Below are positions 43,765 through 55,159 of a stretch of 64,000 nt of DNA, in pieces; within the stretch, counting starts at the first letter, position 1; each line of letters begins with the position of its first letter. This stretch comes from Athripsodes cinereus (taxonomy: Eukaryota; Arthropoda; Insecta; Trichoptera; Leptoceridae): positions 12,961,290 through 13,025,289 of the forward strand of contig OX388316.1 in the NCBI GenBank assembly GCA_947579605.1, written 5' to 3'. The position numbers were made by a program, and so were the translations under genes. Below the pieces are notes generated by a model. The model did not search any database. It had not been told where the DNA came from and was given only the letters and a program-made list of their open reading frames with translations.

Positions 43765-44470
43765 AGTCTTCAACTGATTTCATACAATATGTTAGCTTAA
43801 CGTAATATATCAACAAACAAAAGTATAGGATAGTTCATTTATCACCTTTGAATAATCTAATATTAGATAGCAGAGTGAGTTTTAATAAAGTCTTTGTTTA
43901 AACATTTTGTATTGATCATCGGATGATGTAATATTATACCTACACGAGGATAAATTAAATTATTGATTGCTCCATTGTAATAATGAAAAGGTTTATGGCA
44001 CAATGCAATATAGATATATCACGAACGAGTAATATATTTTTTTCATTTTCCACCTACTAACGTTAAGATTGCATTATTATTAATTTATTTATTTTAGTTT
44101 TATTATCGTATTAAACGCATTAGATAGATAAATATAATATAATATAATAATTATGATGTCTGTGTTGTTTATATGGACAAACACTAATCAAATAAAATTA
44201 TTATATTGTATTAATTTAATTTAATTTATTGTCGAATATTGTTTATGATAATTCGTGATATATCTATCTAAATTAACTATTTGTTGTTGTTTTAATTGGG
44301 ATGAGTGTTAAGTTTTGCTTCCTACATGAATCGTTTGGTTATGACTACAAATAAATATGTAGTAATAATGATTACATTTTCATGTGTAATATATTTTGAT
44401 AGTAGTTTTTATACTGGTAATGGTAAATAGAATCCTTCAATATATTCATTTGATGTTAAAATAACCTTAT
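43765..44470. other. AT-rich intergenic DNA
   Basis: No gene recognised. Confidence 0.4.
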
Positions 44471-44475
44471 TTCTC

Positions 44476-44510
44476 GGATATTTCAGGAGTCCAGGGACTC
44501 CTATTTATCC
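44476..44510 (-). repeat. Family C 35-nt hairpin, stand-alone copy
   Basis: On the minus strand, GGATA, AAT, AGGAGTCC, a short loop, GGACTCCT, GAAA, TATCC. It keeps the geometry of the hairpins at 30368 and 43399 but with a longer, fully paired inner stem. Other parts of the family are not recognisable around it. Confidence 0.6.
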
Positions 44511-44514
44511 GTTT

Positions 44515-45112
44515 AGGTTTCTTTATCCTTTCAACTCTCTCTATTCTGTCAGTACCACTATGCCAGTGTTGACATCTCCTACCCTACCACGGGATACCCA
44601 AATACCTTTATTCATGTACAAAAAATATTAAAACGTTAATAAATGTAATCTTCTGTAATAATCTGCATTTGAAAATCTTTTACTGGAAATTATCACAGAT
44701 AAACGCCTCTTCTATGCATCATGAAATGTAACAATAATAATGCATGTAACAATACTATTACATCTAATTGTTACTATAATATGAGTATCTTGACTGTGTT
44801 TGGCCGATGACTGAAAATTGTGTAAATGATTTGTTGTGTGTTAGCTATGGCGTTCCTCTTTTTATTTTGTTTTTGTTTTTATGATGATTAGATGTATGAC
44901 TGAAAATAATTGATTTGGGTATATGGTTTATGAATGTATTTTTTAATGAATTTATTTTATTTTTATTTAAATTTTTATTTTTGTTTTTTGACTTGAACTG
45001 GAGTATATCTATGTTTTGTTTGTTTTTATATGTTTGTACATGTGTGATTTGATTATGTGATATTTTAAAGTTTGTCTGTTTACTTATAAAGGCAATTGCC
45101 GTATATTGTGTT
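44515..45112. other. T-rich intergenic DNA
   Basis: No gene recognised. GT- and T-rich sequence fills 44800-45110. Confidence 0.4.
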
Positions 45113-45122
45113 TAAATAAATA

Positions 45123-45316
45123 ATTTTTTTTTTTTTTTAAAAAAGATATATCTGGGTTTTGTTATAAACCCAAATACAACCTTATACCCACACATTTCAC
45201 AGTAAGCTAAAAGCTTGTGTCGTGAAAGGGGAGTTTGCCGGCACCTGGGATCGAACCACGGACCCCCTGTTCACGAGGCCGTGACTCTACCTCCAGACTA
45301 CCGAAGAACTCTATTA
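45123..45316 (-). repeat. tRNA-derived SINE, family A copy 2
   Basis: On the minus strand it carries the B box GGTTCGATCCC and the A-box-like TAGTCTGGAGG, then the CTTTCACGACACAAGC body and a terminal AGATATATC plus T/A runs. TAAATAAATA at 45113-45122 and 45317-45326 is a plausible, though low-complexity, target duplication. Confidence 0.75.
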
Positions 45317-45329
45317 TAAATAAATATTA

Positions 45330-48140
45330 TTGTTACATGTTAGTTACTACGTACTGTAACAATAAATTTTCAGTGTCAACACACAACAACAACAAGTCAA
45401 TAAACAAGTAGATTTTCGAAGTTGGTTGAATAGTTAGAAATATAGTATTTAACTAAAGATTAAGTCTCCGAGAAGTAAAACAACATTTCAAATTTTACTA
45501 ATTAGGTACTTAATTAAAACACTAAGTAGGATTCCATAATTAGGTAAATTTAAACAAGTGTTTCTTTCTATTATTAATAATTGATCACAATAGAGACGTA
45601 TTTCAACTATAAATAGTAGAAAGAAACACTAGTTTCAATTTAACTTATTCAAATTTTACGATGAAATATGGATAAGTACTCAGAATATATATATTAGTGG
45701 GATGGAAAGAAGGACCTGTGTGATTACTAGGAAGATTAGGAAGATATTATATGCAGTACTGCCCAATTCATGGGAGACGTCGAGATGTGATATTCGTTGT
45801 TATTTCATTTACATGTAATATACGTAAAATTAATATGTTAAATGTTTAATTTCACCCGTAATTGAGTGAATACTGAATTTGTTTGCTGCGAATATAAAAA
45901 AAAATACTTCACCTAAATTGAAATGTATTTCACAACAAACAATACAACATTACTACTGGTAAATTTTGCAAACGAACAAAATATTGTTACAACGATTGAC
46001 GAAAAAGAAAATATCGATAGGCAATCAGTAGATATGCAGATACTATTATAGGAAGCTACTGGCTTGTTCGCAGCAAACTGATCAACTTATTTGCGAACAT
46101 CCCTCTGTACCGTTTCTGCATACAAATGCTTCTGATTAAGTTTCATGTGATCAAACAAATAGTATTGTAGATGTGAATATTGTACCCACTAAGGGCATTG
46201 GTGGACATGATAGGTTCATTATCTCATATTTTAAAGTTTCATTAAGTTCCAAGACTTCCATATACCTACGCAGCATATAATTACGTTCATAGACAAATAG
46301 TTGGTATTAATAATTATTATTCGTATCAATAATATTTTTTAGTTGGCAAAATGTATTTCCTAATGATGTAGATTACCTGTTATTATTCCTGAAAAAAAAA
46401 ATGTATATATGAGACAAGAAAGTCTATTCAAAAATATTATAAGAAGTGAACAATTTGAGTTATATGAATATTTGAGTTTTATAAAAATTATTAAAACTAA
46501 ATAGACATATTGTCATATCTTATATTACAAACTAGGTATACAAAGGATCCACCAATGATTTCAAATTCATGTCAAATCCGGGAAACTACGTGACTATTCT
46601 AAATTGTCTTGGAATTGAGACAAATTCCTTTATGAACCGATTCGATAGTTTCCTAAGTTATTGGGATATAATAATGTTTGAGATAGAGTAAGGCTGTAGA
46701 ACAGCCTAGAAGACGATATCTGTATGCATTACATCATGGAGAAAATAACTTTGGTATGAATTGAAGTTGATAACAAGTAACAGAGTAATTTTCGTTGCTA
46801 AATTTCTCCGTATGATTTTGTTATGCGTATCCATCACCAAACCTGTCCTAAAGTACTAAAGCATGATAATTAGAAATTTTGGGGGTAGCACGAATCAGCG
46901 AGAATAATGTAGTTTTGCATTGTGACAATTATTTGTGTAATGTAGGTAGTTAGAATGCTTCAAAGTATTGGTGAGTAAATAACATCAAATAACTAGATAG
47001 GTAGGTACCTACAAATTAGTAGAAAATAATTAAGTATATAGCGTATGATAGTTGAAATTGTTATCGGTTAGCTTTCTTGTATCTTCTCAGAATCTGTTAC
47101 GTGAAAGTTTAAGCTACCTACTGATTAAACTTTCTTTTAAATCTATGAGTATGTAACTTCCTACTATGTGTATTTTTCTGATAGATTTTGTTTAAATTTT
47201 GTTTGTTTTTTACCGTGATTTTTATGACTTGCGCGAACAAACAAGGATCTTATCAAAATATTTAAATATTTACGCATGTAGTTTTATAGTTTAGGTATAT
47301 TTCACAATTTATCTGGTTTTTCACAATATTTTGCAATGAAGTTGATATTGTATTGGATATGGTAGATGGACAGGATAATACAGGGATAGCTATTGAAGAA
47401 CAAAATAAACTAAAAAAGGGAACCACTAAGAATTAATTTGTGTTGGAATAGACAGACTTTCTATAAAATATGTAATAATATCAATATACCTGTACATCTA
47501 TCTACCCACAATGTCATTTGGTAAATTGCTAATCCAATCATAACACCAGAAAATCGTGGATTACTGGCGTAGGTACATGCCATTCGAACAATATAATAAG
47601 CATAGAACTACCATGTATAATAGTACTACCAGTGCTTGGAATTTACAAATAGTTATTTGGAGTCCGGTATTTTACTTATTTTATTGACAAGCGTTTCACA
47701 ATTCAAAGAAATGTTAATATTTTCTTCGCATGAAATTGATAATTTGCTCGATTATTTACAATTGGCGTGTGAAAACTGCAATTCAAAGCATGACAAGTAA
47801 AAGGTACTTATATATCTTATAAATAGTTTAAGATAACATTAAGTAAAAACAGCTACTTGTTTCAAATTACACATTTTATCATTGTTCGTACATCACTATT
47901 CTATGGATAAGTACAAAGACATTTTAGGAAATTACACGAGTTTGTTGTACCTACATACTTATGTGAAGACGCGATTTTATTATTCTGGTAAGCCTTTCTA
48001 TTCTGAGGTTTCAATGTATCCGTTTATATCATCGCTGCATGCGGGAAAATTTGCAATAGAGCTGATTTCCTGAGGACTAAGGATAAATTATAGCAAAACA
48101 ATATATTTTAAGATAACGCACTAAGAACGGTTTAAAATTT
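45330..48140. other. AT-rich intergenic DNA with one foldback
   Basis: No gene is recognised in 2.8 kb. The only structure is the inverted repeat at 45545-45642. Confidence 0.45.
45545..45642. repeat. 98-bp foldback
   Basis: Arms of about 35 bp: AGTGTTTCTTTCTATTATT on the left and, inverted, AGTGTTTCTTTCTACTATT on the right, extending outward to TAAATT/AATTTA. There are about six mismatches between the arms and a spacer of about 28 bp. It may be a small MITE or a local inverted duplication. Confidence 0.6.
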
Positions 48141-48149
48141 GACTCGTAC

Positions 48150-48290
48150 CCTGAAGTATTTAGAGATACCCGGGATCGAGTCAATCCGCTGCAGCTCCAC
48201 TTTCACGACACAAGCATAATCCTTACTGTGAGGGTGTCTGGATTACGATTGGGTTTATTCAGATTCATAATATTTTTTTTGTCAGCTCGT
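48150..48290 (+). repeat. Decayed family A SINE fragment
   Basis: CACTTTCACGACACAAGC, TTACTGTGAGGGTGT, TTGGGTTTAT and a terminal T-run match the family A body in order. The tRNA-like head is mostly lost. Confidence 0.45.
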
Positions 48291-48299
48291 TACTGCAAT

Positions 48300-49975
48300 C
48301 TCAAATAAGTAAATAATTTCAACGCGTACCTATTAGTTTTAAGTAATCATTAATTTGGGCAAAATTAGAATGACTGATGTATGAATTTCTATTCTTAGAA
48401 AATGCATAATGATTTTATGATTCACATACCAGGCATCTTTAGTAATGCAATTGTTCAAAATAGCCGCAACGAATTGTCATGTTTGAGAATGGACTTGCCT
48501 ACCTATTTTATCATTTTCTTCACGGAAAATGTAGGTATATCTAATTATGGTATTTTTTATTAAAAAATTGCGTGCTATATCTACGTTATGATAATATAGT
48601 ATGGTGAAATATATATTCTATCAATAATTAATCATGAAGGCTGTCAGATGATCAAGATGCCATCCATTTTGATTTGATGCCTTTTTTTCGTGGTGTGGAG
48701 AAAACAATTTGTAGGCTTAGTACCTTTGAGTTATGGTAAATTAAATTACGATAACACTAACATAAAATTGGGTTAGTTGCAAGAGATTCGGCGACACGGG
48801 TGTCGTGGAGGCAGCGGGCCTCGATTCATAATACATATATATGACTTTAGGAATGGTTCAATCACAATACACCTATGTATCACCTACAAGATAGAGAAGA
48901 GAGCATTAGGTTTTACGACGCTTACGAATCGGCTTAGGTTGGCTTGAGCGTTTTATGCCATGGGAATGTTTATATCGTTCGAAGGTTTTTCAACAGGATA
49001 CCTATTAATGCGCCGATGAAGTTAACTTATTCCACAAAACGGCGCCTTATAAATTGTCTATTTATTATTACCATTATAATTCATGACAAGTGGGCTTATT
49101 TTTAATTTTATTATGTTCGTAGTGGACTCTGATTCAGTAGATATAACACTCAACTATGCATAAGTAAAATTTATTTTATAAGTTAATTGGATTGTTCTGA
49201 AATTTATTATCACGTAGGTAGGTACCTATAACTACCAATCATTTCAACCATTTGGTGATTTAAATGAGTGAGCACTACATCATTACAATACAAACCAAAT
49301 AGCATTATCTAATAAATACCTCTACGATATAACCACTACTAATATAATGTAGATAGGTGCCTATACCTACCAAGTATTTGTAAGCGATATAATGTTCCCA
49401 CAAAATTAAGTTCTGAATCTTAAACAATAGCTAATAAACATTATAACTATCATCGAGTGGTAATTAGATTGCAAAGCCAAATTGACGAATGGTTATACCA
49501 ATTAGTAGGTATTTAATGATTATAAAATATTCTTTTTTATTTTATTTAAATAAAAAAACGAAGTTTACATCTAACTGTGTTATTTCTTTGTCATCACTAA
49601 AAAAATTTATAGACAATGGCAAGTCATTTAACATCTAAAAAAAATAGAGAACTATTTTATCTTAATCTGAAAACAATGCACCTATCGGTATTTGCAATAT
49701 AAAGCTACCTGTAATTACATGCCCATCTACTTATAAACGTTGTAATGTCTATATTGTTACAATCGAATTACTTATGACCTTTAAACTTATGAAGATTTAT
49801 TAATCAAACAATCTGATACTTGTTATATTATGGGATTAAATTTTAATTAACTAAATAGATACAAAAACACACGGAAGCATGGACTTTCAAATTTTATTAC
49901 AGATACCTACCATATTGTATTTCTGTACTTAGTCATTTAGGTACAAACAATAATTAAAATAAATCTTCATATTAT
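48300..49975. other. AT-rich intergenic DNA
   Basis: No gene. CGACGCTTACGAATCGGCTT at about 48918 is similar to part of the nested insertion in astacin intron 1 (10450-10480), a short unexplained match. Confidence 0.4.
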
Positions 49976-49980
49976 TATGT

Positions 49981-50230
49981 CGGCCGGTGTCACGCGGAGG
50001 TAACGCTCTTGCCTTTGAGTCACGAGGTCCCGGGTTCGATTCCCGGCCAGGGCAAAGTGAAGAATGACCTTTTTCAAATTGTCTTGGGTCTGGGTGTTAC
50101 ATGTAGGTATATGTGTGTAGTGCATTATATACCTATGTGTGTATCGTCGCGTTAGTAGGTACCCATAATACAAGATTCATCTTAGTTTGGGACTAGCTCG
50201 ATCTGTGTGAATTGTCTATGTATATTATGT
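49981..50230 (+). repeat. tRNA-derived SINE, a different family
   Basis: A strong B box and T-arm, CCGGGTTCGATTCCCGG, follows a GTGTCACGCGGAGG segment that roughly fits an A box. A perfect 5-bp T stem forms, but the acceptor arm does not pair (GTCGGCC against CCAGGGC), so this is not a working tRNA. About 170 bp of unrelated body follow, ending near GTGTGAATTGTC. Confidence 0.65.
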
Positions 50231-50234
50231 TATG

Positions 50235-51630
50235 TTATATTCATTGCTAGTACATTTCTTGATCGTCGCTTTAGGTATTTTCACAATTTAGGTATTACGT
50301 TTAAATTTGAATAAAAAATCTACTAAAATACGTGTAAAAATATCCTATAATTTTAATCAGCTCATATGTAATGTTGTGGTGAGTTAGTTCAGCGTTAGTT
50401 CAGTCCATAGGCAACCTGTATAAAAAAACCGACCCGGTGACTCTAAACATTCTCCCTTTAAAATTACAAGTGTTTAAAAACGTCCTTTAAGAATGTTTTG
50501 TTGTAATATCCGATAAAACTTTGAAATCAGATAATAAAAACAGATGATGAGGTGGGTACTTGATCCAAAAATAATGCAGAGTACAAGTTTCCACTAAAAA
50601 AATGCACAACAGAACCAAAATGGATACTTTAACCATCGTTCGCCGTAGTACTCACGATACGACTTCAAGGGCACTAAATAATTATTACTCTTAGCAAATC
50701 ATTACTTTTTTTTATTCATTCTTAACTTTATATTGTTTGAAATTAATTTAAATACAATCAGCATGCTCTTATGTTCCTTCTTTAACAACAGTCATTAATA
50801 TTAAGCTGATATTTCTGTGCTTAAAACTAGGTAAGTATAATTATATAAACAATGTGTTGGATAGATTTGAGAATGACGTGGAAAGAATTTGTGGCATAGA
50901 AATAAATATTCATTCTTTAGAATAGCTTGTTAGAAGAGACGATGAAAGTTGTAATATGTTTCGTGAATAGAATAATATAAATAAACAATCTTATAAAAGA
51001 CACCATCCGTTGTGTATCTTTCATTACGTCCAATTAAATAACATATTATTATAATGGAAGTAACAGGGCAACTATTAAACATATTCAATCCTCATACGAA
51101 CCACAAAATAATAAATATATACATTTGTCAACTTTGTCTTCACGACTTGTAGACAATGATACGAAAAATAATATTGTTACATGTTTTTCTCACCAGTGGA
51201 GTTACAAACTATTCGTAGGTAAGTGTGTATATATTATAAAAACACAACGAAAAATAATAATATAGGATAGGAATAAAATAACAGACAACAAGAAAACGTA
51301 TTACCTATATGTTATTATAACGAGAATACCCTTTGTTTAGTGACATTAATGTAGTGGTGAATAATGGCGTATATAACTAAGAACTATTAGGGAACCGTAA
51401 AAATCATTCTTGATGAGTGAATATCAAAATACTTTTTTTGTACAAGATTCATTTCATCTTGTCTTGCAATACTTTGGAAACTTAGGGATAATAAAAAATC
51501 AGAATATTGGAAGTAAAAACTAAATACTGTGTCAATTTCTTCGACTCCTGCGATATTATAAATGAGTATAAAATGTACTGAATGGCTAGTTTTAATCTTT
51601 TAACGGTAGAAAGTGAATAGTGACAATAAT
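50235..51630. other. AT-rich intergenic DNA
   Basis: Nothing recognised. Confidence 0.45.
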
Positions 51631-51632
51631 TA

Positions 51633-51814
51633 GTTCGTCGGTAGCCTGGAGGTAGAGTCTCGGCCTCGTGAACAGGGGGTCCGTGGTTCGATCCCAGGTG
51701 CCGGCAAACTCCTCTTTCACGACACAAGCTTTTAGCTTACTGTGAAAGGTGTATAAGGTTGTATTTGCGTTTCTAACAAAACCCAGATATATCTTTTTTT
51801 TAAAAAAAAAAAAA
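51633..51814 (+). repeat. tRNA-derived SINE, family A copy 3
   Basis: Best-kept copy: A-box-like TAGCCTGGAGG, B box GGTTCGATCCC, paired ends GTCGGTA and TGCCGGC, body CTTTCACGACACAAGC, and a final TCTTTTTTTT followed by A13. Confidence 0.8.
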
Positions 51815-51819
51815 TATAG

Positions 51820-52118
51820 AACATCTAAGGTGCCATATTTTAGTTTGGTAGTTCGGAAGTGTAGTGTGTCATTATCAATTGATTGTATTAAAATCTCTTT
51901 CGAGTTCGCTTACAATGTAATTTTGTTGGAATTAAAAGATAATTCAGTCTATTCCACCAACAAATGGCGGAAAGTAAAGTATAATCGCAAAGAAATGGAA
52001 AAAAACGGATTTAAAAAAAAAAAATGGTGTCAATAAAAAAAGCTTTAATTGAAATGAAATGAAATGAAATAAATTTATTTCCTCACAACAAATTCCATTT
52101 GTTGCGAGGAATTCAGAT
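51820..52118. other. AT-rich DNA with (GAAAT)n tract
   Basis: A short GAAATGAAATGAAATGAAAT tract at about 52050 precedes ATTTATTTCCTC. No gene; this may be the tail of an unidentified retroelement. Confidence 0.4.
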
Positions 52119-52125
52119 GTTATTT

Positions 52126-52381
52126 ATTTATTATTATACCATCACGGCACATCCCACAAGTGGGGTAGCCAGCAGATCAGCTGCATGTAAGAAACATGCA
52201 AAGCGTCCTCTGCGTGCCAATATAAGATCAAGACATTCAGGATGGGTGGCAAACCTCATCGCTGAATTTAAGATGTAAAATGTCTCAATTTTTCGAACAC
52301 CTGCCTTTTACAGGGCACTCGAAAACTTACGCAGAAGAGTGGGAGACCAATTCTTTACCGGGTGTTCCACGGGATAGATAG
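52126..52381 (-). repeat. TAG-tailed SINE-like repeat, good copy
   Basis: It is the reverse complement of the unit at 41733-41993 with high similarity throughout (CCCACAAGTGGGGTAGCCAG, ATCGCTGAATTTAAGATGT, GGGTGTTCCACGGGATA). GTTATTT at 52119-52125 and 52382-52388 may be its target duplication. Confidence 0.75.
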
Positions 52382-52389
52382 GTTATTTT

Positions 52390-53285
52390 AAGAACTTAAT
52401 TCTAGTTTGAGGTATAAATGTGTTTTAAATTTCTCTCTAGGTAGGTATCTAGATCTAAAGAGTTATCAGAAATAGAGAACATCTCTTATAATATGTTCGT
52501 CATGACACGATGATGACGCAGTGTTACAAAGACAAATTGTTTTGTCGAAATTTATATTCAAACGAATTGCTTAGTGTCAAACCATCCGCCTAACTATATT
52601 CAACTCATATGTCGCCTTACAAATGAATACTTTGTTTTGTTTTATTATGAAATAAAAGGACAATTTTATATGAGCAACACATTATTATTACTCTTGACAG
52701 TCATAAATAATAGCGTATTGCTACGTACGGCAGTGGTATTTTTATCTGATCACCTAAAGATAACAATACAAAAATTTGTTCGATCATCTTACCTACTTAG
52801 GTATACCTACCTAGGTATAATAAATCTCTGTAAAAAACGTTTTCGGTTATTTATTTATACCATCATCTCACAGTAGCCAACGGACTAATTCCATGCAATG
52901 ACAAATAAGACATTCGGGTTGGTTTGATAGTAAGGTGTTAAATGTTTTTTTCGTAAAATTTTACGAATATATAGGATATAATTATCTTATATAGGATACT
53001 CGTAAGCTCGAAGAAGAGAGAGGTTGACTCTAAATGTTTTCAATATAAATATATATAGCAATAAATATGATATAGCAATCTAGTAGTGTCGATAAAAGAA
53101 TTCGCAAATCGAAAATAAACCTTTTTTTTGTATGATGCAAAATGGTTGCTTTTTTAATACAGTGGTTTTGCTATCATTAATTTGTAGTGTACCTATATGA
53201 TAATACCTACATAAGATTTTTTGCAGTGCACGAAAACGCTATTTTTATCTGTAAAGGGTGGATATAAATATTTGTTTGGGTTCCA
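52390..53285. other. AT-rich intergenic DNA
   Basis: A 100-codon ORF at 52574-52876 is hydrophobic with AT-driven composition and no domain, so it is not called as a gene. Confidence 0.4.
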
Positions 53286-53475
53286 TCGGCCCGGGCGTCC
53301 CTCTTTCACAATACACCGTTCCTATGACAACAATATAGGTATTGTAGGTTAGGGCGCAGGGAATGTCGTAGGAAGAGGTGACGCAATTGGCAAAGAGTCA
53401 CTCTGGATAGAGGAGAATAGTTTCTGCCCGGTGATCCCGAGAGGAGCGTTGAGGGCGATGATGATGATAAATATT
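53286..53475 (+). mobile_element. Possible LINE 3' fragment
   Basis: A GC-richer block contains a frame with NWQRVTLDR and GDPERSVEGDDDD, resembling the degenerate C-terminal tail and (GAT)n 3' end of some LINE proteins. It has stops and is short. Confidence 0.3.
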
Positions 53476-53479
53476 TGAT

Positions 53480-55015
53480 TGTTTATTTAATGTTCATATT
53501 ATTACACATGTAGGTAATGTTTAGATAATTTCCTTTGATTCACTTTATATTGGTAACCAGGTAAATATACTTTTAGTCAAATATGTTCAGGACAGCGTTT
53601 CTATTTGTCAATCTCGTTTCTGAAACTATTACACTTGATACCGACTGGTAATAGTTAATATTACGATGTCACGTAACTGGTATGTAAATATTGAAAGTTA
53701 TTGATGGTTAAATAAATGATGAATCACAGAGTTGCGTAATAATATGATAATACTAATAAATTGACATTAGTGATTTCGGTCCTCAGCAGCTTATTAACAT
53801 TCAATGTTTAGTTAACGTATTTAACATGGTACATAGTCCTAATACCCTGGACTACTGAGATAATTAAGGATTATGCATGCATCATGACTTGTCAACAAAC
53901 CGAAATTTAGTCAATTTACATAATCAGATCATTATACGTATATTAAGTAACGTTTTCCACTAAATAAACCACGTAATTTCAACCACCATTATTTACACGA
54001 ATTTGCTTTCCAAATTTCGGTAGACACGTCGTAGGCTGATTGAGTTTATCGGTCTTTTAGTTAAAATTATGGCACCTTTAGAAACATTTGGTATTTTTAT
54101 CAGGTTTACCTACTACCTACCTATGATTATTTTATTACTTTGACTTTCTATCTTACTTTACAGGTCCAGACCATAGCCACATGCAACAACGGATTTAGGT
54201 CATTCTAATCAAACGCAGTCTACATCAGCGGACACCGCATCAAATGGGAATCACTTTGCACCTCCTCGATAGTCTGGTGACATAAAGAAAGTAGCGTTGT
54301 TGTCAATGAAAATAATTCCGGGTTTTTTTAGTAATGTGGAGGATCTAGCGAAGGCAATTATTTGAAACTGACACAAAAAATATATATACCTACTGATGCA
54401 AATTTCAATGTGAGAATACTACAATAATACTAAATTCAAATCTCGAAAGTAGACTCCTTTATTATTCCAAATTGACACCTTTAGTATTTGACAATAATAA
54501 TCTTAGTTTTTTTTAGGAAAAGACTGATTAGGCACCACAACATTAGCATTGGATATATATTTTTGGTAATAATATCGTGGCCGTCTATAATAAATAATAA
54601 TTAATATTAGCCATTATATGAATATTACGCTGATAATTAGTAAAATAGATTATGATATTCTGCCCAAACATGTATGAAAATTTTATGATAATCTGACATT
54701 ATTTTATTCTCTATGTGTTTAAGTAAGTAGCAGAAGTAAATTCTTATTAGGTTATTTTGTTGTATACCTAAATAAAAGTTTTATTACATAACCGTTTGGT
54801 GGTCGACCTGGATAATCTGAAAATACGGAAACATTTTTTGTTGATTTGAAACAATACTGAAATGAAATTTTAGAAATCAAACATTCAGTTGACACTGAAA
54901 TTATTTTGAATGGTAAATATATGAACCCTTAATTTAATTGAAAAAAAAATACAACCTTATCTACTTATGTACATTCATCACGAGTTCCAGAAAATGTGAA
55001 AATGACTGTAAGTAT
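53480..55015. other. AT-rich intergenic DNA
   Basis: A patch at 54163-54290, after an acceptor-like TTTACAG, is less AT-rich and has a short open frame (HATTDLGHSNQTQST), but nothing recognisable can be joined to it. Confidence 0.4.
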
Positions 55016-55039
55016 TAGATAATTTTACAGCGATGGGAG

Positions 55040-55150
55040 AATAACACAGATGGGAGAGCAGGTACAAACAGCGCGGGACAGAGAAGTATTTTTCAGAGTG
55101 ATCGCCAACGTCGGGGGGACCTGATACGGCACCAATAGAAGAAGAATAAA
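55040..55150 (+). mobile_element. LINE C-terminal tail fragment
   Basis: The frame reads TARDREVFFRVIANVGGT and then a stop. DR..(W/F)R..(V/I)AN is a common ending of RTE-type LINE proteins. It is isolated and short. Confidence 0.45.
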
Positions 55151-55159
55151 GAGATGGAC

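Noticed and set aside
49981..50055. Possible functional tRNA gene.
   Set aside because: The T-arm and B box are perfect, but the acceptor stem does not pair and the anticodon arm cannot be placed. An unrelated body follows directly, so it is a SINE head.
52574..52876. 100-codon ORF as a membrane protein.
   Set aside because: Its hydrophobic residues (F, I, L, Y) are those AT-rich codons give by chance. There is no splice, promoter or domain support.
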